From DTYU01 sp040757355 (GTDB taxonomy: Bacteria; Bacillota; Desulfotomaculia; Desulfotomaculales; Ammonificaceae): DNA of 38,499 nucleotides. Below, one piece after another: positions 23,715-32,740 of this stretch (position 1 is the stretch's first letter; each line of letters begins with the position of its first letter). The notes under the pieces are model-generated. The model did not search any database. It was given only the letters and a program-made list of their open reading frames with translations, and was not told where the DNA came from. Location of the stretch: the NCBI GenBank assembly GCA_040757355.1, contig JBFLWY010000027.1:1-38499 (forward strand). Direction: 5' to 3'. The position numbers and the translations under genes were made by a program.

Positions 23715-25501
23715 TCACTCCTGTGGTTACAGACAGGACAGCCCTCAAGCTTATAATCATAGCGCGAGGCAAAAAGCTGTTCCGAAGAAAGCTCGTATCT
23801 AGGGGATACTTCGTATTCTTGCTTAAAAAGACGGCCGTCGCCTTTCCAGGACAGAACAGGGTTGTCCTTCTCTTGCCCGAGTAGGGCGCTAATGCCCAGT
23901 CTCGTAGCAACTACAGCTGTCTGGATAGAGTCCATTGAACCGTAGGGGGTAAATACGTTCCCACAGCCCGAGAGAGTTCGGCCAAAGAATTGCCCTGGCG
24001 CGGCAAAGGATGCCTTGTTATATAGGAATTCGTCAGGGTCTTTGTACAGGCATTCGAGACACCCGGTCCGACCGTTATTTCGGGTCAACAAGGCATGCCC
24101 GCCGATGCCCAGCGGTTCGTTCCAGGTAAAGACTACTGGGGGACATTTCTCCAATGTATGAAAGTGCCTATTTAAGAAGAGTTCAACGGTCGGGTTACCT
24201 AATGCTACAACAACGAGATCAAAAGCCGTGACCATAACCTTCTTCTCTCGTACGAGGTCCCGAATAGGCTCACTAAACATTTCGACGGTTATATAAGGAT
24301 ACCTGGTTTCAAGTTCTACCTTTAACCCCAAGACTTTAGGCATGGCTTGGTATTTAGTACCATCGGCCTCGACTAATCTATAAAGACAGTCGGCCCCCAG
24401 AGCATGGCGGTGGATGTTTTCGGGGGAGAGATGATCTTCGTCTACAAGCGTCAAATGGCCCACCCCCGCTCTTGCGAGCTCAAAGGCAATAAACCCTCCG
24501 ACTGAACCGCATCCGACAAGGAGAACTTTCTTGTCTACTAAAGACGGTAAAGCTCCCGCTCGTGGGAGAAGGTAGTCTGCATCCAACCTGCTAACTAAAT
24601 GCGGTGTTATCTTGAAGCGGGCGTCAACTTGATGAAGGGGGTGAGAGAATGTACCATACTTCGCTTTGCCGCTTAATGGCCCAAAATGGGAGAAGCTTAC
24701 AGCTACTACGGAACGCCTTTCTTTAGAAGCGGGTATGGAGATAAGAATGCATTCTACAGCATCATCTTTTATTCTTTTCTTTTTAATGATGGCCTTAAGT
24801 AGCCGACTGTTAGAACCTGATATGTTAGAAAAGATTTGCTGCCGCAATGTCTTAACATTCCAGAAGGCACCAGGTTGAGGCGGTAGAACAGGAGCCCTTA
24901 AAGGGATATAAACACCTGACGATAGCTTCTTTGCGGTAATGTTATTGCCAAAAAAGCGAGAAAGCCCCCGCTTAATGTCTTCAAATTCGTCTCCTACTAT
25001 AATAACTTCCAACTCTTTTGAAACAGCAACAACAATCTCCTTTACAAAAGAGGTAATTTCCACGAAGGAAATCCATTTTGGACCTTTCTCCAACTCGTCC
25101 CAATAACTTTCGAACTCTTCGTAAAAATCGTTAGTATTCAGGCCTCTCTTCCCCTGAACCAAGGTAACGATTACTCTTCTTAAGCATTCATCAATAATTC
25201 CTGTAGGATTATCCAAGTCGAGGACGAGCCCCTCGTCATGGGCGTAACAAACATATCCGCCATTTTGGACATGGGGAATAAACCCTAATATATTCGGGGG
25301 CTTTAGGTAAACCCTAGGTTTCCTGAGGGGGAAATCCTTACTGAGGACAACCTGTAGAGTCACTTTGACCCCATCGATATCGGCTGTACCTTCATAGGCC
25401 CTACCGACATTATTCTTTAGGATGACTTCGTCAGGTGGTATGACTTTAACATCTGCCAGCAACGACTTGCTGATTAAATATTCAAGAATAATGTCTCCCA
25501 T
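23711..25501 (-). CDS. cap2: Cap2: E1-E2 fusion conjugating enzyme of CBASS
   Basis: A 596-residue ubiquitin-system-like enzyme. The N-terminal part (about 1-150) is an E2/UEV-like domain with YVCYAHDEGLVLD, whose Cys is the candidate transfer residue. The E1 adenylation domain begins at about residue 325: VLLVGCGSVGGFIAFELARAG (nucleotide loop), LVDEDHLSPENIHRH (Asp and Asn-x-x-Arg of ThiF proteins). LSGCGNVFTPYGSMDS carries the likely E1 catalytic Cys, and GCLECL with the C-terminal CPVC could bind zinc. In CBASS, Cap2 attaches the C-terminus of the CD-NTase to cellular targets, which primes it (family knowledge). It lies 12 bases after the CD-NTase gene; its TAG stop overlaps the cap3 frame. 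Confidence 0.93.
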   Translation of the reverse strand: MGDIILEYLISKSLLADVKVIPPDEVILKNNVGRAYEGTADIDGVKVTLQVVLSKDFPLRKPRVYLKPPNILGFIPHVQNGGYVCYAHDEGLVLDLDNPTGIIDECLRRVIVTLVQGKRGLNTNDFYEEFESYWDELEKGPKWISFVEITSFVKEIVVAVSKELEVIIVGDEFEDIKRGLSRFFGNNITAKKLSSGVYIPLRAPVLPPQPGAFWNVKTLRQQIFSNISGSNSRLLKAIIKKKRIKDDAVECILISIPASKERRSVVAVSFSHFGPLSGKAKYGTFSHPLHQVDARFKITPHLVSRLDADYLLPRAGALPSLVDKKVLLVGCGSVGGFIAFELARAGVGHLTLVDEDHLSPENIHRHALGADCLYRLVEADGTKYQAMPKVLGLKVELETRYPYITVEMFSEPIRDLVREKKVMVTAFDLVVVALGNPTVELFLNRHFHTLEKCPPVVFTWNEPLGIGGHALLTRNNGRTGCLECLYKDPDEFLYNKASFAAPGQFFGRTLSGCGNVFTPYGSMDSIQTAVVATRLGISALLGQEKDNPVLSWKGDGRLFKQEYEVSPRYELSSEQLFASRYDYKLEGCPVCNHRSE

Positions 25502-25513
25502 TTCCCCCCAACT

Positions 25514-26539
25514 CTAAGCCGAAGCGCTACCGGTTACAATTGCCGCTCTTTTCCATTGTGCCGTATCTTCTTTCAGCGGTACAGGAAAATCATTGCCAAA
25601 TTGCTTTTTCAAGATCTCACAAGCTTCGACGGGATCTACCTCGGCTTCAGCTTCCTCCAAAGCCTTGAGCAAGCTTTCAAGTTTCGCCTTAAAAGTAGTC
25701 ATCTGACTATCCGTCATTTTCTCAAACAAGTCTTCGTACGGTGGTGTAGGTTTATAAACCATCAATCTTTCAACTGCCTTGCCGTCGTTTCCGATAACAG
25801 GCATAAAAGCTCCCAACATTTTCTTAATCAAATTCTTCAAAGCCGCAAGATCATTATAAGTTCTTTTATTTGTAAACTTATCCGTTAAAAAATTTGGCTC
25901 CATATACTCCATTGCGGAAACGGTTAGTCCAATACCTGTCGGGGCGGCATGCCCTCCATCGGGAAAGTGCTCGTCTTTCCACCGTTTCATATAGCGCACT
26001 ACCCTTCTGAACTGCGCTCGGTCGTCGGGGTCCGTAAACCAGTCCTTAACCAGTTTAGTAAGCTTCTGCGGATCGCTAAGTTCCCAAAATTTCTTTTCCG
26101 GGGTGCTGTTAGGTCTCCCTTTGGCCAGGTATACGTGTCCATCGGGATTGTTGGCTGCGTAGACCGTAATATCCACATGAAAGGGCGGCTGGTTTTTGTA
26201 AGTAACGGTTATGCATGGGTTTTTCATTTCCACGCTATCTGTGTGCCCGTATAAAGCTTCAAAAACCCACTTTTTGGCCTCCACGGGCTTGTGGTCTTCC
26301 GTGGACATATTAAAGAGCAGCCCTACGTCGATGTCATACTCACGGCCGTCAATAGGCTTCACCCCTGTAGACATTGCGTAACTACCCTGGACAAAATGAC
26401 TGTAGCCTGGAGCCGAAGGGCTTATTTTTTCTTTCAGTTTTTTGAGAATGATTTCCCTTTTCTCGACCAGGATTTCATTTTCGTCATCTAACTTTATGGC
26501 GTCGTGGAATACAAGGAACTGGTTTAGGACATTTGCCAT
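25514..26539 (-). CDS. CBASS CD-NTase (cyclic oligonucleotide synthase)
   Basis: A 341-residue cGAS/DncV-like nucleotidyltransferase that would make the second messenger sensed by Cap5. Polymerase-beta core: GSYAMSTGVKP (52-62), catalytic Asp69 and Asp71 in EYDIDVGLLF, and third Asp123 in HVDITVYAA. The C-terminus ends in small residues (VTGSASA), the kind of tail that Cap2 enzymes link to targets. I start at ATG 26539 (MANVLNQF), because an AAGGAGG lies seven bases upstream; the further in-frame ATG at 26563 would put that ribosome site inside the gene. It is first in the operon behind a good promoter (26591-26620). The product nucleotide cannot be told from sequence. Confidence 0.93.
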   Translation of the reverse strand: MANVLNQFLVFHDAIKLDDENEILVEKREIILKKLKEKISPSAPGYSHFVQGSYAMSTGVKPIDGREYDIDVGLLFNMSTEDHKPVEAKKWVFEALYGHTDSVEMKNPCITVTYKNQPPFHVDITVYAANNPDGHVYLAKGRPNSTPEKKFWELSDPQKLTKLVKDWFTDPDDRAQFRRVVRYMKRWKDEHFPDGGHAAPTGIGLTVSAMEYMEPNFLTDKFTNKRTYNDLAALKNLIKKMLGAFMPVIGNDGKAVERLMVYKPTPPYEDLFEKMTDSQMTTFKAKLESLLKALEEAEAEVDPVEACEILKKQFGNDFPVPLKEDTAQWKRAAIVTGSASA

Positions 26540-26590
26540 TTTTTCTTCCTCCTTAAGATTCAATAGAAAGTATTTTCATTCATTACTTTA

Positions 26591-26620
26591 ATTATCTTTC
26601 CAAAATCTTGCGATTGTCAA
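26591..26620 (-). promoter_or_regulatory. Promoter of the CBASS operon
   Basis: Minus strand TTGACA (26620-26615), 18-base spacer, GATAAT (26596-26591), about 50 bases upstream of the CD-NTase start codon. Close to the sigma-A consensus. Confidence 0.7.
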
Positions 26621-26655
26621 CTGCAATAGCAACCAATTTCTTGCCAGTGTGTTAC

Positions 26656-27048
26656 CTATTCTCCTATTTTTAAACTATCTTCTGCGTCTATTGGCTTCTT
26701 TAAATCAACCACGAGGATTCCCTCTTCCTTATCCATTCTTGCAAGAAACCTTATCGCTTTAACTAGGTTAATATCAGGAAAATATCTTGTTATGAAACGC
26801 ACAAAATCTTTACAATTAATCCTCGTAAAACCTTTTCTCTCTTTACCATAAAATTGGAGTGCACTCGAATCATCGTTATCCGCCGATGCAACAGCTATTA
26901 TAAGGTTCTTCTTATCAAACCCTAGTTTTATTTTATTTGGATTACCTAGCAATTCCGAAGCAGCCTTGTTAAATACCAATCCATACTCAGCCAAAGAGAC
27001 AATAGGTGTACCTACCTCTGGATTGTACCATTCTATTTCATATTTCAC
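26656..27048 (-). CDS. Hypothetical protein, 130 aa
   Basis: A 130-residue protein (KYEIEWYNPEVGTPIVSLAEYG ...) that I do not recognise. It begins at GTG 27048 with AAAGGAGG ten bases upstream, so it is very likely real. It reads as mixed alpha/beta with no membrane span. The pattern SLAEYGLVFNKAASELLG, then IKLGFDKKNLIIAVAS, resembles small DNA- or ligand-binding folds seen in phage and plasmid proteins, but this is weak. It has its own promoter candidate (27082-27110) and stops about 35 bases before the CBASS promoter, so it may be a regulator or accessory of the CBASS operon or simply a neighbour. Confidence 0.75.
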   Translation of the reverse strand: MKYEIEWYNPEVGTPIVSLAEYGLVFNKAASELLGNPNKIKLGFDKKNLIIAVASADNDDSSALQFYGKERKGFTRINCKDFVRFITRYFPDINLVKAIRFLARMDKEEGILVVDLKKPIDAEDSLKIGE

Positions 27049-27081
27049 TTATTACATTCCTCCTTTTAAATATTTCATATA

Positions 27082-27110
27082 ATAATATCACTAAAATTAA
27101 CTTAAAACAA
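27082..27110 (-). promoter_or_regulatory. Promoter candidate for the 130-aa gene
   Basis: Minus strand TTGTTT (27110-27105), 17-base spacer, TATTAT (27087-27082), in a very AT-rich intergenic region 35 bases before the GTG start. Another TATAAT lies slightly upstream, so the exact promoter is uncertain. Confidence 0.4.
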
Positions 27111-27310
27111 CGCTATTATAACACTACTATGTTCGCCGAAATAAAATAATGTTTTTATTAGTATTTCGATAGTATTGCAATAAGTAGACTATTTTATAGA
27201 GGAATTCTCAGTAACATTTGGACTCGGGCAGGGGCAAACTGATTTTTATAGGATCAAACTTGGAGTGAGGAACCACCATACCGTCTTCCCTGACACTGCA
27301 GAAGTTGATG

Positions 27311-29428
27311 CTATACCGCCTCAGATCCTATAAAAGGTGCAATTACATCGGGTTGTACCTCTACCGGTACAGAGTTAGCTAAGCGGGATAGAACTGAGGG
27401 TACAGTTTGATCGTTAAACCAATCCTGAAGAAATTCACAAACTTGCAGATTAGCAGGCAAAAGCGATTGATAAACCGTTTGCTCTGAAGCAGGTTCATAA
27501 AGAGTATTTAAAATGTGTTCGAAACAATTAGGATTAGTTGGCACAGATTGCCAATCAATAGGCGATTCTACCACCAACGATAACTCGTCGGCTGTAAACT
27601 CGGTGTGCTGAGTATAGAGGCCTATAGCCTTATTAATGAGGTAACCAGCAAACGTTAAGTAACGAATTCCTTCTATTGTTATAAAATAGGGAATCTGGCG
27701 AACAGAGCATATCCTCCGGATCCGTTTCCGTACTTCGTTTACCTTTTCCCGAAGGTGCAAAGACAGAATCTTCGCTGGAAAATTATCAGCATGAAGCAGC
27801 CGCCACATTAAATCAGTGGTAAAGGCATCAAATCCTCTTTTGCCACCGGGGTAAACAAAGTCAATTACATTGCCACGTCCCTTAGAAGGTTCAATCGTTA
27901 TGGCCTCTCTCGTGACTTTCTGCACCCGCCAAGATTTACCCGCAAAACGTACAAGTATACCTGAGTTAAGACGCAAGAGGCTAACAGCAGGAACTTCACC
28001 CAACACCTTTGATCCATGGCGTATTTCAATATATTGCGAACTAGCAGGATAATTTCCATAAATAAGGCGGTAATCCACAAGCGTATGAAGGTTTTCGTCA
28101 GCTCCATACTTGTTCTTAAAACCATGACGTTGAAGATAACCCTTTTCAGTAAGTTCATCAAGAATAGTTTCAACGACAGACCTACGTAAATAATCTTTAT
28201 GGTTCATCAACTCACATAGTTTAGCAACTGATGTGAAATGTCCACCTTCAGAACCTATATACGAAAGGCATTGTTGGGCTACGGCCCCATATAATTCATA
28301 AGGGGATCGGAGCGGCAGTCTACCATCTGAAGCCGCATTTATTAATGCCGCAAAACGCAATGTATCGCTTACTATAGAAGAAGTAGTATCCGGTATACAA
28401 CAGACAACGTTTGTTTTATTTGCCCGGCGGTTACCGCGTCCAATACGTTGAAGAAAAGATTCAACATTACTTGGAACATCCCACAGGAGTACTATATCAA
28501 TATCGCCAATATCAATTCCCAATTCCAAAGTGCTCGTAGCAATGCAAACTGCCATGCTGGAAAATGCAAACTTCTGCTCTGTCTCAAGACGAACTTCCGG
28601 TGACAATGAGGAATAATGGGCAAAAATATATGGTCTAATTCGATCATCTTCATAAAGAATTCCGGCTAATCTCTCACACTCTCGCCGAGCGTTAGCAAAA
28701 ATCAAAATCTTCGTTTGCCGACCCGCCATAAGGTGCCTTATTAGATTAAGTAACGATTCTTTATTTAATATGTGCCTAATATTTGCGTCAATAGTCCGGT
28801 GGTTGGAAAATTGCATAAATTCCGCGGCTTCTTTATGCCCGAAAAGAAAATCACGGACTTCTGATAAACACCCCAGCGTCGCCGAAAGTGCAGCCCATTG
28901 CAAATTGTTTTCTAATATCTCCCTTAACCGATTTAGCAATATCGATAGCTGAAGGCCACGTTGTGTGTTATACAGAAGATGAACTTCATCGATGATTACC
29001 GCCCGAACTGAACGAAGTGCAACTTCTTTACGAAAAAGTAGCACCTCTAAGGATTCGGGCGTGGTAATAAGGACATGGGGCCGCTGCTTTTTTATGAGGT
29101 CGTCACGGTCGCCGTGCCTAACACCTACCCGTAAACCAAGATTGGAGAGCGGTTGGTATAACCGCTTCTCCAAGTCATTAACCAACGCTTTCGTCGGAGC
29201 AATGTATAGTAAAGTTATATTGTCCGTCTCAACAATTACCGGCCAGTAACGGCTAATAAGCGGGGCCATAGCCGCCTCTGTCTTTCCCGAGCCCGTTCCC
29301 GATGAGAGAACAACATTGCGCCCCAAGAGAAGCGGTTCAATCAACGCGTCCTGGCAAGGTTTGAGAGAAGTAAACTGTCCGTAAAAAGCAGAAGCTACTC
29401 TTTGGTCAATAAGCTTTACTTTGTTCAT
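27311..29428 (-). CDS. Lhr-like DEAD/DEAH helicase (BrxHI-type)
   Basis: A 705-residue SF2 helicase. Q-type N-terminus (SLKPCQDALIEPLLLGRNVV), Walker A SSGTGSGKTEAA (42-53), YIAPTKALVNDLEKR (Ia), LITTPESLEVLL (Ic), DEVH box IIDEVHLLYNTQRG, SATLG (III), then lobe 2 with CIATSTLELGIDIGDID (V) and FLQRIGRGNRR (VI). These are Lhr/BrxHI hallmarks. The C-terminal third lacks a clear nuclease and is probably the winged-helix and beta-barrel region of Lhr proteins. It overlaps the upstream ATPase gene by four bases and is the last gene of a four-gene operon. Lhr-like helicases pair with BrxD ATPases in some BREX types, but no BREX methylase or PglZ is present here. Confidence 0.9.
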   Translation of the reverse strand: MNKVKLIDQRVASAFYGQFTSLKPCQDALIEPLLLGRNVVLSSGTGSGKTEAAMAPLISRYWPVIVETDNITLLYIAPTKALVNDLEKRLYQPLSNLGLRVGVRHGDRDDLIKKQRPHVLITTPESLEVLLFRKEVALRSVRAVIIDEVHLLYNTQRGLQLSILLNRLREILENNLQWAALSATLGCLSEVRDFLFGHKEAAEFMQFSNHRTIDANIRHILNKESLLNLIRHLMAGRQTKILIFANARRECERLAGILYEDDRIRPYIFAHYSSLSPEVRLETEQKFAFSSMAVCIATSTLELGIDIGDIDIVLLWDVPSNVESFLQRIGRGNRRANKTNVVCCIPDTTSSIVSDTLRFAALINAASDGRLPLRSPYELYGAVAQQCLSYIGSEGGHFTSVAKLCELMNHKDYLRRSVVETILDELTEKGYLQRHGFKNKYGADENLHTLVDYRLIYGNYPASSQYIEIRHGSKVLGEVPAVSLLRLNSGILVRFAGKSWRVQKVTREAITIEPSKGRGNVIDFVYPGGKRGFDAFTTDLMWRLLHADNFPAKILSLHLREKVNEVRKRIRRICSVRQIPYFITIEGIRYLTFAGYLINKAIGLYTQHTEFTADELSLVVESPIDWQSVPTNPNCFEHILNTLYEPASEQTVYQSLLPANLQVCEFLQDWFNDQTVPSVLSRLANSVPVEVQPDVIAPFIGSEAV

Positions 29429-30618
29429 GCTGAATCCTCTAAAAGCCGATCAAGTTTTTTAACCACTTCTTTAATGGTATACCGTGTCCTGTCCTGAACA
29501 GGGCAAGCCGCAGCCTGCTCCACCATGGCAAGGAAATCAGTAGAACGCATTACGAGATCAGGCTCCCACCCAAAGGCTAAACCATGAGTTTCAATTATTT
29601 TTAGAGCCAGTTCTTTAAGTTCGGGGGTGCTCAAAGGGCTCATTTCGAAAGTCGGAAGCTGATCAAACCTACTGTAATCAAAATCCCAAACATTCTTTTT
29701 AAGAAGTACACCCTTACATTTTCGCGCAAAGTCGGGTGTCACAGCAAAGAATGATAACCCCGGGAATTGCCTTCCAGAATAAAACTCGAAGAGGTTCCAA
29801 AAAGCAGATTGTTGATAACTAATATTCCGAAGGTTGTGAATCACGTCCTCAAATTCATCAAACAATAAAACTAATCCCTTAAGACCTGCTGAAAGGGAAA
29901 GGGAATTAATGTCACGTAAAACAGCCCAACACTGATAATAGCGTTGTTGGTTAAAGATGAAAATTCCGTCGCTATAAAACTGCCATTCAGCGCGTCGATC
30001 ACGAAAACAAGCTCGTAATGTTTCAACGAGTTCTTTATAAAGTCTCTTTCGTTGCGTTTGATAAATCCAAGGCTGAAATAACCAATCTTCTATCAAAGAC
30101 TTCTTAATCGGATTACCCGTGGCCCAGGCACGGAGAGCAACAAATAGTGCCGGAGAATCCAAAACGTCAGAGTAATCCCAGCGCCACTTGTTTGTTAGCC
30201 TTTCCCAAAACTTCGTGCTTTCGTTTGACGTTTTTGCTAATTCAATTTCATTACATATAAAATCAAAGAAAGGACGGATACCCTTATTATTCGACGTGGG
30301 TATCTCTAAATTCCGTAACAGAGCACCAACAATTTGATCCATTCTATTAAATCGAACAGACGAACGGGAATCTAACGTTACAAGACTGACCACAAATCCT
30401 TCGGCAAGCGCCGTTTCTCGTACGAATCGGAGTAAATGTGTTTTCCCCGAGCCAGGGTTTGCTTTTAACAAAAGCACACCTGATTGGCCCCTTTGCAAAA
30501 AATCTGTAAGTTCATGGATTTCGGATTCCCTACCGACAGTAAAATTCCTTACGTAGCCGTCAGGTGGAATCCCTTTGCGAAGCGACTCAATAATACGCTG
30601 AGCTTCAGCAGGTCTCAT
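29425..30618 (-). CDS. BrxD-like (DUF2791-type) AAA ATPase, copy 2
   Basis: A 397-residue P-loop ATPase. N-terminus AQRIIESLRKGIPPDGYVRNFTVGRESEIHEL (short citation: IIESLRKGIPP), Walker A KANPGSGKTHLLRFVRE (about 53-69), Walker B LVLLFDEFEDVIHNL (about 245), and SFFAVTPDFARKCKG as the sensor region. The same start pattern (VIESLRSGIPP ... VG-E--I) appears in the next gene upstream, so the two are paralogues. The pattern is that of BrxD-type ATPases. It is coupled to the Lhr-like helicase by a four-base overlap and probably forms a heteromeric motor or loader with its paralogue (inference). Confidence 0.82.
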   Translation of the reverse strand: MRPAEAQRIIESLRKGIPPDGYVRNFTVGRESEIHELTDFLQRGQSGVLLLKANPGSGKTHLLRFVRETALAEGFVVSLVTLDSRSSVRFNRMDQIVGALLRNLEIPTSNNKGIRPFFDFICNEIELAKTSNESTKFWERLTNKWRWDYSDVLDSPALFVALRAWATGNPIKKSLIEDWLFQPWIYQTQRKRLYKELVETLRACFRDRRAEWQFYSDGIFIFNQQRYYQCWAVLRDINSLSLSAGLKGLVLLFDEFEDVIHNLRNISYQQSAFWNLFEFYSGRQFPGLSFFAVTPDFARKCKGVLLKKNVWDFDYSRFDQLPTFEMSPLSTPELKELALKIIETHGLAFGWEPDLVMRSTDFLAMVEQAAACPVQDRTRYTIKEVVKKLDRLLEDSA

Positions 30619-30621
30619 GTA

Positions 30622-31878
30622 CTATTCCTCCCGAAGCTTATCCATGATATCGTCGTATAATTTCTCCGCCGGTCGAATGTCGCCTTCGAGATGATCATCA
30701 AAATGAGCAATGAGAGCTTTCGTCAGAACTCGCCAGAACCGAACGGGACTTAACGATGGATGATTGCGGAATAGCTGGTCGACAAATTCCTCTACTTTTG
30801 TTTCAGTTGGTAGATTGTTTATATATTGTGGGTAAGCATCTTTATATATTTTTAGAATTTTTTGGGCTACTAATTGATAAACTTCTAAACCAACTGGAAT
30901 GGCATCCAAATTCCAAACAACGTCAAGCGCCCGAGGAGGACAGTCTTCTGGTTTTCCGATTCTACTTGACAAAGCGCCATAAGTAATAATGCCGTGTTTG
31001 GGATCAGTGTAAAAGTCAGGAGTTGTTGCATACAGCAGGAAGAGACCCGGAATCGATTCAATAGTATTAATGAGGTGAAGCAAATTATTATGAGCGTCCT
31101 TGAGCTGAGATTTCTTTAAAACAGAATAAGAGCTTTCTGCTTCGTCGAACAGGATTAATAATCCTTGATACCCGCATAAGCGCACGAATGCAGAAAGGGA
31201 TTGAAGCATCAATTTTGCATTTTCCTTATTAATCAACTTATTAATCCCGAATCTTTTGCGGAATGTACCAATAGTGCCTTCTCCACTAAACCATTGTAAG
31301 AGTTCCCCTCTAATCTGCTGTTGAATTATTGGTTCCCCTGCCTCCGCTAAAAAGGTTTCCCAATATTTACGAATAGCTTTCTTAAAATCGATATCAATTC
31401 TCGGATCCGACATTAGAGTCTCGGATGCTTTAGTAAAAACTTCATGGGATACTTCCATATTTACGGAGCGGCTTCGCTCAGACAAGAAAGTAAGTGCTTC
31501 GCGTAGCACTTGCCCGAAGGGCATGGCATCTCCATAGGCACTCGCAGAAGGCGTAGAAACATTGCGAATTATAGCATAAAATACGCGTTCGAATTTATTT
31601 AGCGTAGTATCATTGGCACTAAGCTCGACATTAGAAACAAGACAGTTATCGTCAAAAGCCGCTTCCCTCAGCAGGCAGAAAACATGTGTTTTTCCTGCAC
31701 CCCATGAGCCACTAATGAATCTTATGATTCCTTGGTCTCCCAATCCTTTTAAATGAAACCTCTTAATACCTTCTATTAGCTTTTCGTGGCCCACTGAGTA
31801 AAGGGTAACACCTTGCTTGGGGGGTATCCCACTACGAAGAGATTCGATAACCCGCACCTTGACATTGAGATCATCCAT
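30622..31878 (-). CDS. BrxD-like (DUF2791) AAA ATPase, copy 1
   Basis: A 418-residue P-loop ATPase of the BrxD/DUF2791 type: VRVIESLRSGIPPKQGVTL at the N-terminus, Walker A ISGSWGAGKTHVFCLLRE (about 53-70), conserved SNVELSANDTTLNKFERV, Walker B LLILFDEAESSY (about 240-251), and LLYATTPDFYTDP as sensor. BrxD proteins belong to several BREX and related defence loci. It overlaps the upstream coiled-coil gene by eight bases and is three bases from the second ATPase. A pair of diverged BrxD-like ATPases plus one Lhr-like helicase is a set I associate with predicted DNA-processing systems around TerB-type proteins, but I cannot confirm that link here. Confidence 0.87.
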   Translation of the reverse strand: MDDLNVKVRVIESLRSGIPPKQGVTLYSVGHEKLIEGIKRFHLKGLGDQGIIRFISGSWGAGKTHVFCLLREAAFDDNCLVSNVELSANDTTLNKFERVFYAIIRNVSTPSASAYGDAMPFGQVLREALTFLSERSRSVNMEVSHEVFTKASETLMSDPRIDIDFKKAIRKYWETFLAEAGEPIIQQQIRGELLQWFSGEGTIGTFRKRFGINKLINKENAKLMLQSLSAFVRLCGYQGLLILFDEAESSYSVLKKSQLKDAHNNLLHLINTIESIPGLFLLYATTPDFYTDPKHGIITYGALSSRIGKPEDCPPRALDVVWNLDAIPVGLEVYQLVAQKILKIYKDAYPQYINNLPTETKVEEFVDQLFRNHPSLSPVRFWRVLTKALIAHFDDHLEGDIRPAEKLYDDIMDKLREE

Positions 31879-32740
31879 TTCCCACCCTCCTGAAAGTTAC
31901 AAATCCGATATAACCTCTGCCTGCCGGACCATATAAAAGCATACCCTCTCCCGTATCCTTGGTATGTTGTAAGTCAAGGCGGAAACCCTCGATTTCTGTT
32001 GGACCTTGCTCAATAAGCTTCGAAAGATCTATCAGAAATTCGTCAGTCCGGAAACCTCTCTGATTCTTACTGAGACGTCGGGTGATGTGCCGGATGGGTA
32101 TACTGGAACCATCCGGTATATTCTCTTTCTTAGCGATTGCAAGGTATTGTTGACGCAACTTCTTAAGAAACTTCTTTCCGTCAAAGGGGCGCTTAAATAG
32201 GCGTTTATGTTCACGTTTAACGGCCTCCACAATTGCACCAATATCTGCCGGAAATTCGTCTAAGCGCCCTTCGTAGTCTGAAAGCCTTGCAAATCCCTTA
32301 CGCTCGTCCACGAAAAGTTCGAGAAAGTGTTTTTCGAAATAATAACGGGGATGTCGGCTGTCCAAATCAAGAGGTAAGCCTGCAACATTGCATGCTTGTT
32401 CTAAATATGCAGGAAAATGTCGCCGCATCAGGGCTTCAGCTTGCTGTTTCGCTGCACGATAAACCTCCTCTAAAGTGGAAATCGCTGAGTGATTTTCTGC
32501 TCTTAACTTGCTTATCAGCGCCTCTTCTTTGTCTAAAAGAGAAATAATGTGCAAGGGCCATCCTCGGTCTACATATGCAGATAAACTTTCCCAAACCTTT
32601 TGAACTCGTGCCGCTTCTTTCGCTTGAGCCATTAGCTTTTTAGCTTCCAGTGTTGAGGAAGAAACTAATTCTTTAATAACGTTCGAGGAACTAGGCTCAT
32701 TAAGAACGTCTTGAGCGGGCCTACACGTTTCACTTGTCAC
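31871..32740 (-). CDS. Unknown coiled-coil protein, first gene of the Lhr/BrxD-like operon
   Basis: A 289-residue protein I cannot assign. Residues 20-120 are long charged helices (LEAKKLMAQAKEAARVQKVW, LEEVYRAAKQQAEALMRRHF). A middle helical domain is rich in Lys/Arg, and the C-terminal 80 residues form a distinct domain with RHITRRLSKNQRGFRTDEFL and the well-shaped ending GEGMLLYGPAGRGYIGFVTFRRVG. It starts at GTG 32740 with AAGGGGG upstream and overlaps the BrxD-like gene. As first gene of the operon it may be the target-recognition or partner subunit. It could be a short relative of the TerB-associated proteins found with BrxD/Lhr pairs, which is worth testing by profile search. Confidence 0.75.
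   Translation of the reverse strand: MTSETCRPAQDVLNEPSSSNVIKELVSSSTLEAKKLMAQAKEAARVQKVWESLSAYVDRGWPLHIISLLDKEEALISKLRAENHSAISTLEEVYRAAKQQAEALMRRHFPAYLEQACNVAGLPLDLDSRHPRYYFEKHFLELFVDERKGFARLSDYEGRLDEFPADIGAIVEAVKREHKRLFKRPFDGKKFLKKLRQQYLAIAKKENIPDGSSIPIRHITRRLSKNQRGFRTDEFLIDLSKLIEQGPTEIEGFRLDLQHTKDTGEGMLLYGPAGRGYIGFVTFRRVGNG

Noticed and set aside
27311..32740. BREX or Pgl system
   Set aside because: BrxD-like ATPases and an Lhr-like helicase occur, but PglX, PglZ, BrxC and BrxL are absent.
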